Source of the DNA: Prochlorococcus sp. AG-347-L02
GTDB taxonomy: Bacteria; Cyanobacteriota; Cyanobacteriia; PCC-6307; Cyanobiaceae
NCBI GenBank assembly: GCA_003281255.1
Contig: QCCL01000008.1
Span: 1 to 64,000 of the forward strand
Direction of reading: 5' to 3'
Length of the DNA stretch: 64,000 nucleotides
The notes below the pieces were generated by a model. The model ran no database searches and was not told where the DNA came from. It worked only from the letters and a program-made list of their open reading frames with translations. Of this stretch, positions 38,229 to 48,960 are shown piece by piece. Each line of letters opens with the position of its first letter. The first letter of the stretch is position 1. The position numbers were made by a program, and so were the translations under genes.

Positions 38229-39011
38229 TTACATTCCATTAATGCAGTAACCCGCATCAACATAAATTGTTTGGCCTGAAATGCCGCTAGAGAGATCACT
38301 TAATAAAAAAGCAGCAGTATTGCCTACCTCTGTTTGAGTGACTGTTCGGCGTAAAGGAGCCTTTTCTTCAACATTGTGAATCATATCTAAAATGCCACCT
38401 ATAGCAGAACTCGCAAGTGTTCTTATAGGTCCAGCACTTATTGCATTAACTCTGACTTGTTTTTCTGGACCAAGTTCTGCAGAAAGATATCTGACTGAAG
38501 CTTCTAAAGCTGCTTTAGCTACTCCCATAACGTTATAGTTAGGGATCGCTCTTTCTGATCCTAAATAAGTTAATGAGACAACGCCCGCACCATCACTAAA
38601 AAGTGGTTTTGCTGCTTTACATAAAGGTGCTAAAGAATACGCACTTATATTAAGAGCCCTATCAAAACCCTCTGAAGTGGTAGCACTATAATCTCCAATC
38701 AATTCATCGCGTCCTGCAAATGCTAAGCAGTGAACTAATCCGTCAATTTGCCCCCAATTGTTTTTTATATTTTTAAAGATTTCTTCAATTTGAGCTGGAT
38801 TTTGAACATCAAGAGGCAAAAATAACGATGGATTTAAAGGTTCAGTTAGTTCTCTAACTTTAGATTCAAATCTTCCCTTATCGTCAGGCAAATATGTGAT
38901 TCCAAGTTCTGCTCCAGCTTTTGAAAGTTGTTGAGCGATACCCCATGCTATTGAACGATTGTTGGCAATTCCCGTAACAAGAATTTTTTTGCCAGTTAGA
39001 TTAAGAAGCAT
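38229..39011 (-). CDS. fabI: Enoyl-[acyl-carrier-protein] reductase (NADH)
   Basis: FabI completes each cycle of fatty-acid elongation. The 260 residues carry the NAD-binding VTGIANNRSIAWGIA and the catalytic pair Tyr159 and Lys166 in PNYNVMGVAKAALE, with Tyr-x6-Lys spacing typical of FabI. Fatty acids are needed for thylakoid galactolipids and hopanoid-free membranes here. The start is 100 bases from the divergent thiol-peroxidase-like gene. Confidence 0.96.
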   Translation of the reverse strand: MLLNLTGKKILVTGIANNRSIAWGIAQQLSKAGAELGITYLPDDKGRFESKVRELTEPLNPSLFLPLDVQNPAQIEEIFKNIKNNWGQIDGLVHCLAFAGRDELIGDYSATTSEGFDRALNISAYSLAPLCKAAKPLFSDGAGVVSLTYLGSERAIPNYNVMGVAKAALEASVRYLSAELGPEKQVRVNAISAGPIRTLASSAIGGILDMIHNVEEKAPLRRTVTQTEVGNTAAFLLSDLSSGISGQTIYVDAGYCINGM

Positions 39012-39116
39012 TTTGTTTATTGTTTCTATTATTCTCCTATATAAAAGGACCTATCTTTACGGATTACTGCAAAATATACAATAATTTTCAAATATCAACG
39101 AATATTTAACTTGAAC

Positions 39117-39710
39117 ATGGTCAGAACAAATTCTATGGTTTTGGAATTAGGATTTCAATTACCTAATTTCCAGATGTTAAATGCTAATTCTCCAAATAAT
39201 CAATATTTTAATTCTCATAATCTAGATAATCGGCATTTACTTTTGATGTTTATTTGTGCCCATTGCCCATTTGTTAAATATATTGAGAATCAGATTTCTA
39301 CCTTGAGTAAAGAAATTGAAAATACAGTTCAAACTGTAGCAATTTCTAGTAATAATATTGTCACTCATCCCTCAGATTCTCCTAAAAATTTGAGATTACA
39401 AGCAAAATCACAGGGATGGAGTTTTCCTTATCTATATGATAAAAATCAAAATTTTGCTAAGGCATTAAAAGCGGCTTGCACCCCAGATTTTTATCTTTTT
39501 TCAAATAAAGGAGATGGTGATTTTTTATTGTTTTATCATGGCCAATTAGACGATAGTAGACCAGGCAATAATATCCCTCTTTCTGGAAAAGATTTGCGTA
39601 CTGCTGTAAGAGATTTGAATAAAGATAATTCTTATCCTTCAAATCAAATGCCCTCTTTAGGTTGCAATATTAAATGGACTCCTGGTAAAGAACCGAGTTG
39701 GTTTAAATGA
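39117..39710 (+). CDS. Thioredoxin-fold (AhpC/Prx-like) protein
   Basis: The 197 residues begin LELGFQLPNFQML, the N-terminal strand of AhpC/TlpA-type folds, and carry the active site Cys47-A-H-Cys50 in FICAHCPFVKYIE plus a cis-Pro loop ACTPDFYLF. C-terminal LGCNIKWTPG adds another Cys. The redox-active CxxC and resolving residues suggest a thiol oxidoreductase or peroxiredoxin relative in the cytosol; substrate unknown. ATG 39117 is preferred to TTG 39111 two codons upstream. There is no signal peptide. Confidence 0.75.
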   Translation: MVRTNSMVLELGFQLPNFQMLNANSPNNQYFNSHNLDNRHLLLMFICAHCPFVKYIENQISTLSKEIENTVQTVAISSNNIVTHPSDSPKNLRLQAKSQGWSFPYLYDKNQNFAKALKAACTPDFYLFSNKGDGDFLLFYHGQLDDSRPGNNIPLSGKDLRTAVRDLNKDNSYPSNQMPSLGCNIKWTPGKEPSWFK

Positions 39711-39763
39711 ATTAAAATGTTTTTTTACCCATAGAAATATGGTTTAGGGTTAATATATTTATT

Positions 39764-40969
39764 ATGCAGATACCTCCATTCACTCTAAGTAGGCAGTACC
39801 AAGAAATTGGCTCTGAAATTGAGACTGAGGTTTTTAAAGTTTTAAAAGGGGGCCAGTATATTGGGGGACAAGAGATTGACCAGTTTGAGGAGAGTTTTTC
39901 TAATCTGATTGGTGTTGAAAATACTATTGGATGTAACAGTGGAACTGACGCTTTAGTGTTAGCTTTGCGCGCATTAGATATTGGTGTTGGTGACGAAGTT
40001 ATTACCTCATCTTTTAGCTTTTTTGCGACTGCAGAGGCTATTAGTGCAGTTGGTGCTAATCCTATTTTGGTAGATATAGATCCTGAAACTTATCTCATTA
40101 ATACCAAACTAATAGAACAAGAAATAAATACTAATACCAAGGCAATTATGCCAGTTCATTTATTTGGAAATGCAGTTAATATGACTTTAATAAAATCATT
40201 GGCCAATAAATATGACTTAAAAGTAATCGAAGATTGTGCTCAGGCAACATGCACAATTTGGGGAAATTCTAAAGTTGGTAGTATCGGTGATATAGGTTGT
40301 TTTAGTTTTTTCCCTACTAAGAATTTAGGAGCTGCTGGAGATGGTGGAGCAGTAACAACTTCAGATCAGAAGATTGCCAAAAAAATTAGAGAACTAGCTC
40401 TTCATGGTAGTCCAATAAGATATCACCATACTCAAATTGGATATAACAGCAGACTTGATACTATTCAAGCTGCCATATTAAATATCAAAATTAAATATAT
40501 TTCTAAGTGGATTAATAATCGCCAAAAAATCGCCAATAATTATCTTAAGTTGTTAGAAAAAAATCCATTTATTAGTTTTCCAAAAATAAGCTCTGATTCA
40601 ATTTCCCATTCTTGGAATCAATTTGTCATCAAATTAAGAAACGATAAATATTTTTTAAATCAAGATATTTCAAATTTATTTGATACTGATTTCAAAAAAT
40701 ACTACTCCTTAAGGAATTTGGTAAAACATCAACTTTTTGAAAAAGGTATTAACTCAATTATTTATTACCCAATTCCAATACATGCGCAAATAGCTTATAA
40801 AAATAAAAATTTTTCTAGAACAAAACTTTCCAATACAGAGAGGCTTTGTACTGAAGTTCTAAGTCTACCAATGTTTCCTGAAATTTCTTATGAAGAGCAA
40901 GTTTATGTAGCAGAAAATTTAAATAAAGTTTTAAAGAATTGTATAGAGGAAATTCAAATTTCTGCATAA
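39764..40969 (+). CDS. DegT/DnrJ/EryC1/StrS-family sugar aminotransferase
   Basis: The 401-residue PLP enzyme has GCNSGTDALVLALRA near residue 57, the VIEDCAQA motif with Asp157 and the Schiff-base Lys186 in FFPTKNLGAAGDGG. Members transaminate keto-sugar nucleotides for surface polysaccharides. No other sugar-nucleotide gene is beside it, so the substrate is not given by context. The 3' end overlaps the convergent photolyase by 16 bases. Its ATG at 39764 follows the upstream thioredoxin-fold gene by 53 bases. Confidence 0.9.
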   Translation: MQIPPFTLSRQYQEIGSEIETEVFKVLKGGQYIGGQEIDQFEESFSNLIGVENTIGCNSGTDALVLALRALDIGVGDEVITSSFSFFATAEAISAVGANPILVDIDPETYLINTKLIEQEINTNTKAIMPVHLFGNAVNMTLIKSLANKYDLKVIEDCAQATCTIWGNSKVGSIGDIGCFSFFPTKNLGAAGDGGAVTTSDQKIAKKIRELALHGSPIRYHHTQIGYNSRLDTIQAAILNIKIKYISKWINNRQKIANNYLKLLEKNPFISFPKISSDSISHSWNQFVIKLRNDKYFLNQDISNLFDTDFKKYYSLRNLVKHQLFEKGINSIIYYPIPIHAQIAYKNKNFSRTKLSNTERLCTEVLSLPMFPEISYEEQVYVAENLNKVLKNCIEEIQISA

Positions 40970-42390
40970 AGTGATTTAAATAATCTTTGTTGTATGTTGT
41001 GATTGACAATAGGGCTTGAATAATTATTTTTTTCTAAATTAGATATCTCCCCATTTAATAAGTTTGAATTTGAAACTTTAGATAATTCAGGAATCCAAGA
41101 TTTTATATATTCGCAAATAGGATCAAATTTTTTTGCTTGGGTATATGGATTGAAAATTCTAAGTGGTTTTGGATCCATACCGCTACTGGCGCTCCACTGC
41201 CATCCCCCATTATTTGCAGCTAAGTCTCCATCAACCAAAGTCTCCATAAATTTTTTCTCGCCCATTTGCCAATTGCACATAAGATCTTTTACCAGAAATG
41301 AAGCGACTATCATGCGACATCTGTTATGCATCCAGCCAGTACTATTTAGTTGACGCATTGCAGCATCAACTATAGGTACTCCTGTCTCTCCGTTGCTCCA
41401 ATGTTGAAACCATTCATTATTGTTTTGCCATGGAAAGTGATCCCATTTTTTTCTATATGGACCTTTCTCTAGCTCTGGGAAATGGAATAAGCAATGTTGA
41501 TAAAATTCACGCCAAACAAGTTCTTTTTGCCAAGTTTCAATTGATAGGTAATTTTCTTGATTTGCGAAATCTGATTTTAAATTTAATGTAGCGTTCCAAA
41601 CTTTTCTAATGCTGATTGTGCCGAATCTGAGAGATGCACTTAGAAATGATGTCCCATTATGGGAAGGAAAATCTCTTGCCGAATTATAAGTATATATTTT
41701 TTTTTCGTTAATAAAATTTTCTAATAATTTTACTGCTGCATTCTCTCCAGGTCTACATGGACAAATATTCAAACCAGGAAATTTGATATTTTTGATAAAT
41801 TTCTCTAGAACCGAATCAGATGAATTTATTGCCTTACTTCCTTTGAGTTTATTATCTATATCTTTAAACTGGAAAACAACTTTATCTTGGTCATATGAAC
41901 CTAACAAATTCATTTTTGATTTAAGATTTTTATAAAAAGGTCCATAAACTGAATAAGGTTTATTATTCCCGGAAAATATTTTTAAAGGTTCTACTAATAA
42001 GTGATCCCAAGTTTCAATAACTTGAATATTTTGTTCTTTTAAATTTTTTTTTATTTGTAAATCGCGATTAATCTCATAAGGTTCAATTGATCTATTCCAA
42101 AAAACAAATTTAGCATCTATTTTCTTTGCTAATTGAGGAATTATTAATACCGGATCACCTTCTTCCATAATTAATCTACTACCCATTTTTTTCCAATTAT
42201 TTCCTAATTCTTGAAGCGAATTTCCAAGAAACCAAGCTCTTGAACTTGCATTGAAATCGTGTGAGTAATTTTTATCAAATATATAAGTTGAAGTAATAGC
42301 ATTTGATAAAGAAAATGCTTTCATTAAAGCTTGATTATCAAATATTCTTAAATCCTTTCTATGCCAAAAAAGTATTCTAGGTTTATTCAT
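40954..42390 (-). CDS. phrB: Deoxyribodipyrimidine photolyase
   Basis: This class I CPD photolyase uses blue light to split cyclobutane pyrimidine dimers. The 478 residues start LFWHRKDLRIFDNQAL, with the antenna-binding domain first, and carry the FAD-binding core motifs TWQKELVWREFYQH, GWMHNRCRMIVASFL and NNGGWQWSASSGMDPKPLRIF-type sequence. The Trp electron-transfer chain appears intact. It overlaps nudix by four bases, so the two are coupled. High photon flux near the surface explains its retention. Confidence 0.95.
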   Translation of the reverse strand: MNKPRILFWHRKDLRIFDNQALMKAFSLSNAITSTYIFDKNYSHDFNASSRAWFLGNSLQELGNNWKKMGSRLIMEEGDPVLIIPQLAKKIDAKFVFWNRSIEPYEINRDLQIKKNLKEQNIQVIETWDHLLVEPLKIFSGNNKPYSVYGPFYKNLKSKMNLLGSYDQDKVVFQFKDIDNKLKGSKAINSSDSVLEKFIKNIKFPGLNICPCRPGENAAVKLLENFINEKKIYTYNSARDFPSHNGTSFLSASLRFGTISIRKVWNATLNLKSDFANQENYLSIETWQKELVWREFYQHCLFHFPELEKGPYRKKWDHFPWQNNNEWFQHWSNGETGVPIVDAAMRQLNSTGWMHNRCRMIVASFLVKDLMCNWQMGEKKFMETLVDGDLAANNGGWQWSASSGMDPKPLRIFNPYTQAKKFDPICEYIKSWIPELSKVSNSNLLNGEISNLEKNNYSSPIVNHNIQQRLFKSLYAEI

Positions 42391-42950
42391 AATTTATCTA
42401 AAAATTGTTTAGCTCTAAACCAAGCCGTCACAGTTTTTGCGTCAAGAATTTCATCCCCGCTAGAAATAAGATTATCTAGTTCGTCGGGATCTAAAATTAA
42501 AACTTCTATATCTTCATCTAAATCTCCTTTGACCTCCGAATTGAGTTTGTTTAAATCACGAGCTAAAAATAAATAAATTTCTTCATCTGCATATCCAGGA
42601 GCAGGGACAAGAGTTCCTAGTTCATCCCATTTGTTTGCACTGAATCCAGTTTCTTCTTGTATTTCTCTTTGAATTGAATTAATAGGTGTTTCACCTACTT
42701 CTAAAGTACCTGCTGGAAATTCTAATAAATACCTTGAAACAGCAAATCTATATTGCCGAAGAATAATAACTTTATTGTCTTTAGTAATAGGTACGGCTAA
42801 TGCTGCTCCAGGATGCTTAATGTATCCATATTCACCTTCATGTCCATTTGGAAGCTCAATTCTATCTATTTCGAAACTAAATTTTTTTGACTTTAACTCA
42901 GATATTTTTTCTTTAAAAATGGATCTTTTTATAAGGTTTTTGTTGCCCAT
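42387..42950 (-). CDS. Nudix hydrolase (ADP-ribose pyrophosphatase-like)
   Basis: The 187 residues include a canonical Nudix box: GTLEVGETPINSIQ then REIQEETGF, fitting G-X5-E-X7-R-E-U-X-E-E-X-G-U. LEFPAGTLE before it and GELGTLVPAPGYADEEIYLF-like sequence after it resemble ADP-ribose pyrophosphatases of the NudF type. Exact substrate is open. It lies directly upstream of the photolyase with a four-base overlap, and 47 bases after folK. Confidence 0.87.
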   Translation of the reverse strand: MGNKNLIKRSIFKEKISELKSKKFSFEIDRIELPNGHEGEYGYIKHPGAALAVPITKDNKVIILRQYRFAVSRYLLEFPAGTLEVGETPINSIQREIQEETGFSANKWDELGTLVPAPGYADEEIYLFLARDLNKLNSEVKGDLDEDIEVLILDPDELDNLISSGDEILDAKTVTAWFRAKQFLDKL

Positions 42951-42997
42951 AATTTTTAAATAAAAATAGCCTAACAGTTATTTTTTGGTTTTGTAAA

Positions 42998-43564
42998 TCA
43001 ATTAATAGACCATTTTGGGTCATCAAACTTTGTGATTTTTTGGCTTCTACTTAAGATTTCAGATAAAGGTGTAATAACGAAATTCCGATTCATGAATCTA
43101 GGGTGAGGTAATGTTAATTCCTCGTCGACCGTATAAAAATCTTCCCACCAAAGAATATCTAAATCGAGACATCTTGATAGCCATTTCTTACCCTTTGGTG
43201 TCTCTTCTCGTCCGAAAAATCTCTCCAACTTTTTTAGCTCTTTTAAAAGTAATTTCGCGTTTTTATTTGATGGTTTAGGGAAAGAATTACTTTTTATAAG
43301 TAATAAAGTATTTAAATAATTTGGCTGCTCATTTTCAACACCATGAGGTAATGTCTCATAAATTGATGACCAAAAAAAGTTTGCATGAAATTTGCTTTTC
43401 TCTTCTTTTTTTTCGTTGGAACTATCTCCCCACTCATTTATTATTCCTTCTATTTTGGGTTTGCAAATTAATAGTGACTTAAGAGGGCTTCCGAATTTAC
43501 TATCAATATTTGCTCCGAGGGATATACATAGTCCATTTTTGATATTAAGATTTGATAATTCCAC
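42998..43564 (-). CDS. folK: 2-amino-4-hydroxy-6-hydroxymethyldihydropteridine pyrophosphokinase
   Basis: HPPK activates hydroxymethyldihydropterin for folate synthesis. [17 protein letters not shown] near the N-terminus and the [18 protein letters not shown] motif, which holds the two Mg-binding Asp residues, are diagnostic, followed by [21 protein letters not shown] 43564 is taken as start (188 residues); a TTG at 43576 would add four residues. It is head-to-head with chlD across 48 bases. Confidence 0.88.
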   Translation of the reverse strand: MELSNLNIKNGLCISLGANIDSKFGSPLKSLLICKPKIEGIINEWGDSSNEKKEEKSKFHANFFWSSIYETLPHGVENEQPNYLNTLLLIKSNSFPKPSNKNAKLLLKELKKLERFFGREETPKGKKWLSRCLDLDILWWEDFYTVDEELTLPHPRFMNRNFVITPLSEILSRSQKITKFDDPKWSIN

Positions 43565-43612
43565 TACAAAAAACAAAGTTATTGGATAAATTCTATATCA
43601 GGCATTTTTAAA

Positions 43613-45796
43613 GTGATTTTGAACCCCGAGTTAAAAGAAAAAGGAGAAATAAAAGATTTAATGAAGTCAAAGGATTCTTTTAGAGCTTTTCCTTTGGCCG
43701 CAATTACAGGTCATAGCTTATTGAAATTATCTTTACTTTTGGCAGCAGTTGATCCCAGTTTAGGGGGAGTGATTATTGCTGGCGGGAGAGGTACTGGTAA
43801 GTCAGTATTAGCACGGGGTTTACATACTTTACTTCCTCCTATTGAGGTATTAGATAATGAATTATTACTGGAAAAGCTAACTGAGAAAAATAATGGAACT
43901 TCATTAAGACCTATTGGTAGGAACCTAGATCCAGATAAACCAGCGGAATGGGATATTAGCACTAATAAATTGTTAATTGAGGCAATTGGAAGTGATTTTT
44001 TGAATCATATTGAAGAAATTCCAAAAAAAGTAAGAGAGGCACCATTTATTCAAGTTCCCATCGGCATAACTGAAGACAGACTTGTTGGATCAATTGACGT
44101 CGCTGCATCATTGAGTACGGGGGAGCAAGTTTTTCAGCCTGGAATTTTGGCAGAGGCTCATAGAGGTGTTCTTTATGTAGACGATATAAATTTATTGGAT
44201 GATGGTATTGTAAATTTAATTCTTGAAGCTACGGGAAGAGAGAAAAATAATATTGAAAGAGATGGTTTAAGTCTTTCTCATCCTTGTAAGTCACTTTTAA
44301 TAGCAACTTATAATCCTGAAGAGGGTGCTTTAAGAGATCATGTTTTAGATCGTTTTGCTATCGTGCTTTCCGCAGATCAATCTATTGATAATGCTCAAAG
44401 AGTTGATATTACAAAATCTGTTTTATCACATGCAGAAAATAATATTAAATTTTCCGAAAAATGGTCTGAAGAATCTGATAATTTATCTACGCAATTAATT
44501 TTGGCAAGGCAATGGTTAAAGGATGTCAAGATAACAAAAGAGCAAATAACCTATTTAGTAAATGAAGCTCTAAGAGGAGGAGTAGAAGGGCATAGGCCAG
44601 AATTATTTGCAGTTAAAGTAGCAAAGGCAAATGCAGCTCTTCGAGGCGATGAGAATGTAAATTCTGAAGACCTAAAAGTTGCGGTAAGGTTAGTTATTCT
44701 TCCTCGAGCAATGCAAATACCTCCACAAGATGATGATATTCAACCACCCCCTCCAGAGGATCAGAGTCCCCCACCCCCGCCTCAATCAAACAATGAAGAG
44801 TCTGAACCTGAGACTAGTGAAAATGATAATGAAGAAGACCAAGAACAAGAAGAAGATAATTCTGATGGAGAAGAAGAATCTACTCCCGAAATACCTGAAG
44901 AATTCATTTTAGATCCTGAGGCATGTATGGTTGATCCTGATTTGTTACTTTTTTCATCAGCCAAAGCAAAAGCAGGAAATAGCGGAAGTAGATCAGTGAT
45001 ATTCAGTGATAGTAGAGGAAGGTATGTGAAACCTATAATTCCAAGAGGTAAAGTAAAAAGAATTGCGGTAGATGCGACTTTGCGAGCTGCAGCTCCTTAT
45101 CAAAAATCACGAAGACTAAGGTATCCTAATAAATCAATAGTTATTGAAGAGAATGATTTTAGGGCAAAGCTTCTCCAAAAAAAGGCGGGTGCTTTAGTCA
45201 TTTTTCTTGTTGATGCTAGTGGCTCTATGGCTCTCAATAGAATGCAAAGTGCTAAAGGTGCAGTTATCAGACTTTTGACAGAAGCATATGAGAATAGAGA
45301 TGAAGTAGCTCTTATTCCTTTTAGAGGTAATCAGGCCGAAGTGCTTTTACCTCCAACAAGATCAATAACTGCTGCAAAAAGAAGGTTGGAAACAATGCCT
45401 TGTGGTGGAGGATCCCCTTTGGCACATGGATTAACACAATCAGCAAAAGTTGCAAAAAATGCTCTTTCAACAGGCGATATAGGTCAAGTAATTGTTGTGG
45501 GGATCACTGATGGCCGAGGAAATGTACCATTAGGGTTATCTCTAGGACAAAATGAGGTTGAGGGAAAAGAAAACGAAAATGAAAATGTTGATTTAAAACA
45601 GGAAGTTCTTGACATCGCTGCAAAATATCCCATGCTCGGGATAAAACTTTTAGTAATTGATACAGAGAGAAAATTTATAGCAAGTGGATTTGGTAAAGAA
45701 TTAGCAGAGGCTGCTCAAGGGAAATACGTCCAATTGCCAAAAGCTACAGATAAAGCAATCGCTGCTATGGCTTTAAATGCTATCAATGAATTCTAA
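43613..45796 (+). CDS. chlD: Magnesium-protoporphyrin chelatase subunit D
   Basis: ChlD works with ChlI and ChlH to insert Mg2+ in chlorophyll synthesis. The 727 residues comprise an N-terminal AAA domain with Walker A GGRGTGKS (57-64) and [12 protein letters not shown], a linker rich in Pro and then acidic residues (about 365-425), and a C-terminal von Willebrand A domain with the MIDAS motif DASGSM (534-539). GTG 43613 gives the full AAA domain; the ATG 16 codons on also would. The acidic linker is normal for ChlD. Confidence 0.96.
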   Translation: MILNPELKEKGEIKDLMKSKDSFRAFPLAAITGHSLLKLSLLLAAVDPSLGGVIIAGGRGTGKSVLARGLHTLLPPIEVLDNELLLEKLTEKNNGTSLRPIGRNLDPDKPAEWDISTNKLLIEAIGSDFLNHIEEIPKKVREAPFIQVPIGITEDRLVGSIDVAASLSTGEQVFQPGILAEAHRGVLYVDDINLLDDGIVNLILEATGREKNNIERDGLSLSHPCKSLLIATYNPEEGALRDHVLDRFAIVLSADQSIDNAQRVDITKSVLSHAENNIKFSEKWSEESDNLSTQLILARQWLKDVKITKEQITYLVNEALRGGVEGHRPELFAVKVAKANAALRGDENVNSEDLKVAVRLVILPRAMQIPPQDDDIQPPPPEDQSPPPPPQSNNEESEPETSENDNEEDQEQEEDNSDGEEESTPEIPEEFILDPEACMVDPDLLLFSSAKAKAGNSGSRSVIFSDSRGRYVKPIIPRGKVKRIAVDATLRAAAPYQKSRRLRYPNKSIVIEENDFRAKLLQKKAGALVIFLVDASGSMALNRMQSAKGAVIRLLTEAYENRDEVALIPFRGNQAEVLLPPTRSITAAKRRLETMPCGGGSPLAHGLTQSAKVAKNALSTGDIGQVIVVGITDGRGNVPLGLSLGQNEVEGKENENENVDLKQEVLDIAAKYPMLGIKLLVIDTERKFIASGFGKELAEAAQGKYVQLPKATDKAIAAMALNAINEF

Positions 45797-45803
45797 ATAT
45801 TTC

Positions 45804-46649
45804 TTATGGATAAATTTCGTTAAGGAATTTTGAAAGTCCAATTGTTAAATCTCTTAAAGATTTAGTTAATTCTTTATCTTGCGTTAAATTTTCAAAATCA
45901 TCACTCATATCATCTATTTTGGTTGAAATAGATCTTGCAGCATTAATTGTCAATTTAATGTCATTAAGGGTTTCTTCGTCATCGATAGCAGACAAAATGT
46001 TATTTAAGTGATTAGCAGCAATTGTAATTTCTTTTAATATAGGTTCAACTCTTTGTATTTCTAGTTTCGATAAAAAAATTAATTCATCAAGATTTGCTTG
46101 TGTTCTGTCAAATTTGTCAATTGAGTTAACGATGTTTTCAATTAAGTTTTCTTGATTTGTTTCTTTTAAAAGTTGACTTATTTTATTAGTTATATTTGAG
46201 AGACTAGATAGTTGTTTACCTGTTATGGTATCTCCCTGACAAATAATTAATTTGGTATCGCATTTTTCAGATATAGGTTTTGCGATGTTTTTAGGAATTG
46301 ACTTATTACTAGTTTCTAAGGCAACTTGAACATCCCCTCCAAGGAATGAATTTGTAACTACCCTCGCAAATGCCGGCCTTGGAAGAATAATTTCAGGATT
46401 TTTTAAAACTATTTTTGCTTTAATAGATTCATTCGTAAACAAGATATCTTCTATTGATCCAACTAAAATTCCTTTGTAAGTAACCGGAGATTTTTTTGAT
46501 AAGCCACTCGCGTTATTGAATTCAGCAAAGAGGTACCAATTTTTTGAAGATAATCTAAATCCCTTTAGCCAAAAAGAAAAAAATGTAAATATTAAAATTC
46601 CTCCTAATAAAGAAAAACCAACTATTGAATCTCGTAAACTTCTACGCAT
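45804..46649 (-). CDS. MCE/MlaD-family membrane protein
   Basis: The 281 residues have an N-terminal membrane helix (about 8-29), an MCE domain (about 38-115, including SGLSKKSPVTYKGILVGSIEDI) and a long helical C-terminal region likely to oligomerise (about 150-280). It is the periplasmic lipid-binding part of an Mla/TGD-type lipid transporter. The downstream stop is seven bases from the convergent chlD stop. The ATPase gene is directly upstream; a permease gene (MlaE/TGD1) is not in the window. Confidence 0.88.
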   Translation of the reverse strand: MRRSLRDSIVGFSLLGGILIFTFFSFWLKGFRLSSKNWYLFAEFNNASGLSKKSPVTYKGILVGSIEDILFTNESIKAKIVLKNPEIILPRPAFARVVTNSFLGGDVQVALETSNKSIPKNIAKPISEKCDTKLIICQGDTITGKQLSSLSNITNKISQLLKETNQENLIENIVNSIDKFDRTQANLDELIFLSKLEIQRVEPILKEITIAANHLNNILSAIDDEETLNDIKLTINAARSISTKIDDMSDDFENLTQDKELTKSLRDLTIGLSKFLNEIYP

Positions 46650-46654
46650 AATTT

Positions 46655-47440
46655 CTAAATGTCTTTGGGTTGCATTGGACCATCAAGTTTCCCATGCCTA
46701 AATTGAAATACATAAGGATCTTTACTATCTTTAAATTCATTAATAGAACCTGCCCATCTAAATTTGCCCCCGTAAAGCATTAAAACTTTATCTGAAGTCC
46801 TCTCTATAGTACTAAGAACATGGCTAACAACAATAGATGATCCGCTAGCTTTATGATTTGTCTTATTAATTAAATCTTCAATTCTTGATGAGGCAATTGG
46901 ATCAAGGCCTGCAGTTGGTTCATCAAAAAGTAATAAAGGTTTAGACTTTGAATTAAGAGTTTGATCTGTAATTAATGCTCTAGCAAAACTCACTCTTTTT
47001 TGCATGCCTCCGCTTAATTCATTTGGAAGTTTTTTCCCAACATTAAATAAACCCACCTCAGCTAAGCACTCACTTACTATTTCATGAATTAACTTTTTAG
47101 ATAGGTTTTTATTTCTCTTAAGGAGGAAACCTACATTTTCTTCGATAGTTAAAGATCCTAATAAAGCCGGGTTCTGAAAAACTAGTCTTACATCAGGAGG
47201 ATTATTTTGATCTAATCTCAAATATTTTTGCTTCTCACCAAATATACTTAATTCTCCTTTAGTAGGTAAAATGAGTCCTGCTAGTATTTTTAATATGGTT
47301 GATTTACCAGTACCGGAAGGTCCAACAATAGCTAATTTCTCTCCATCGTTAAGTTTAAAATTTATTTGATTAAGCACATTAACTTCCCCCCAGCTTATTG
47401 AGAGGTTTTTTGTTTCAACTGCAGGCTTTGATTTCTTCAA
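46655..47440 (-). CDS. ABC transporter ATP-binding protein (MlaF/TGD3-like)
   Basis: The 261 residues are one ABC nucleotide-binding domain: Walker A VGPSGTGKST (39-48), Q-loop VFQNPALLG, signature LSGGMQKRV, Walker B LLLFDEPTAGLD and the switch His in VVSHVLSTIERT. ELSGGMQKRVAFAR-like and PASS-type features are typical of the Mla/TGD3 lipid-transport ATPase. It lies five bases before the MCE gene, so the pair is one unit. The permease must be encoded elsewhere. Confidence 0.9.
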   Translation of the reverse strand: MKKSKPAVETKNLSISWGEVNVLNQINFKLNDGEKLAIVGPSGTGKSTILKILAGLILPTKGELSIFGEKQKYLRLDQNNPPDVRLVFQNPALLGSLTIEENVGFLLKRNKNLSKKLIHEIVSECLAEVGLFNVGKKLPNELSGGMQKRVSFARALITDQTLNSKSKPLLLFDEPTAGLDPIASSRIEDLINKTNHKASGSSIVVSHVLSTIERTSDKVLMLYGGKFRWAGSINEFKDSKDPYVFQFRHGKLDGPMQPKDI

Positions 47441-47574
47441 AAACGTAATAGAGAAAAAGTTATCTTCATATATATTTTGCCTATTTTTAGAAATAAAAAA
47501 AAGGATGTATGAATTTGATTTATAATTAATTTAAAAGGTTTTTTATTTGAAGATAATAATTAAAGAGGTTTTTA

Positions 47575-48960
47575 ATGAATAAGCGCAAAAAAAGAGTTAG
47601 AAGATTGTACAAATACCATAAAAAGAATAACTTTCATCTATTAAATAAAATTTCAAGAATTTTGAGTTGGTTTTTACCAGGACTGGTTATAAAAAGATGG
47701 ATGTTTACATCTGCAATAGGATTTCTTACTTCATTATTAGGCTTATCAATTTGGACAAATTTAAGCCCCCTTTATTGGTTTACAGAAATATTTTTTGGCT
47801 TGTTGACAGGTTTAACTAAAATCTTACCCGTTTCATTACTGGGACCATTAATTTTTTCTTTTGGAATCGTATTAATAGGGATTGGACAAAATAGAAGTAT
47901 TAATTCTATTCAAAAAGCGCTTGTTCCAGAAAAAAATACATTTTTAGTTGATGCATTAAGAGTTAAGAGTAAATTAAACAGAGGTCCTAATATTGTTGCG
48001 ATTGGGGGAGGTACAGGCTTATCTACTTTATTAAAAGGTTTAAAAAATTACAGCAGTAATATAACAGCAATCGTAACTGTATCCGATGATGGTGGAAGTA
48101 GTGGGATGCTTAGAAAACAATTAGGTGTGCAGCCTCCAGGAGATATTAGAAATTGTTTGGCAGCCTTATCAAACGAAGAACCTATTTTAACTAGATTATT
48201 TCAGTATAGATTTTCAGAGGGAAGTGGTCTGGAAGGACATAGTTTTGGAAATCTATTTTTATCAGCTTTAACAACAATAACGGGCAGTTTAGAAAAAGCT
48301 GTGCAAGCCTCCAGTAAAGTTTTGGCTGTACAAGGTCAAGTTTTGCCAGCAACAAATATTGATGTTATGTTATGGGCCGAATTAGAAGACGGTGAAAAAG
48401 TTTTTGGTGAAAGCAAGATCAGCAAATCTAAAAAATTAATTTCGAGGATTGGCTACATACCAGAAAATCCTTCGGCTCTTCCAAGTGCTCTCAAATCTCT
48501 AAAAGAAGCAGATTTAATTGTTCTTGGTCCAGGTAGTTTATACACTTCTTTATTGCCTAATCTTTTAGTACCAGAGATAGTAGATGCATTATTGCAAAGT
48601 AATGCTCCCAAAATCTACATAAGTAATTTGATGACTCAGCCAGGAGAAACAGATGGACTTGATGTTTATCAACACATTAAGGCAATAGAAAAACAATTAT
48701 CAAATTTTGGAATTAATACTCGAATTTTTAACTCAATCTTATCTCAGATTCAATTTGAAAAGTCTCCATTAGTAGATTATTACGAAAGTAGAGGAGCAGA
48801 GCCTGTCCAATGCAATAAAGAAAAATTATTATCTGAAGGTTATTATGTTTTACAAGCACCATTATATGCAAAAAGAATAACTCCAACTCTTAGACATGAT
48901 CCAAGGAGGCTTGCAAGAGCAGTAATGTTTATATATCGTAAATTAAAAAAAATAAACTAA
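47575..48960 (+). CDS. YvcK/CofD-like UDP-GlcNAc-binding regulator
   Basis: The 461 residues have a basic N-terminal tail and two hydrophobic segments (about 41-64 and 75-105), then the YvcK core. [17 protein letters not shown] (about 140-156) and [27 protein letters not shown] follow, with later [17 protein letters not shown]. The family binds UDP-GlcNAc and helps set cell-wall precursor flow and morphology in other bacteria. Membrane anchoring of the N-terminus is seen in cyanobacteria. It overlaps the convergent ndhJ by four bases. Confidence 0.88.
   Translation: MNKRKKRVRRLYKYHKKNNFHLLNKISRILSWFLPGLVIKRWMFTSAIGFLTSLLGLSIWTNLSPLYWFTEIFFGLLTGLTKILPVSLLGPLIFSFGIVLIGIGQNRSINSIQKALVPEKNTFLVDALRVKSKLNRGPNIVAIGGGTGLSTLLKGLKNYSSNITAIVTVSDDGGSSGMLRKQLGVQPPGDIRNCLAALSNEEPILTRLFQYRFSEGSGLEGHSFGNLFLSALTTITGSLEKAVQASSKVLAVQGQVLPATNIDVMLWAELEDGEKVFGESKISKSKKLISRIGYIPENPSALPSALKSLKEADLIVLGPGSLYTSLLPNLLVPEIVDALLQSNAPKIYISNLMTQPGETDGLDVYQHIKAIEKQLSNFGINTRIFNSILSQIQFEKSPLVDYYESRGAEPVQCNKEKLLSEGYYVLQAPLYAKRITPTLRHDPRRLARAVMFIYRKLKKIN

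Noticed and set aside
44782-44964. Minus-strand frame rich in Ser opposite the chlD linker
   Set aside because: It is a shadow of the acidic GAA/GAT-rich linker in chlD and has no independent support.
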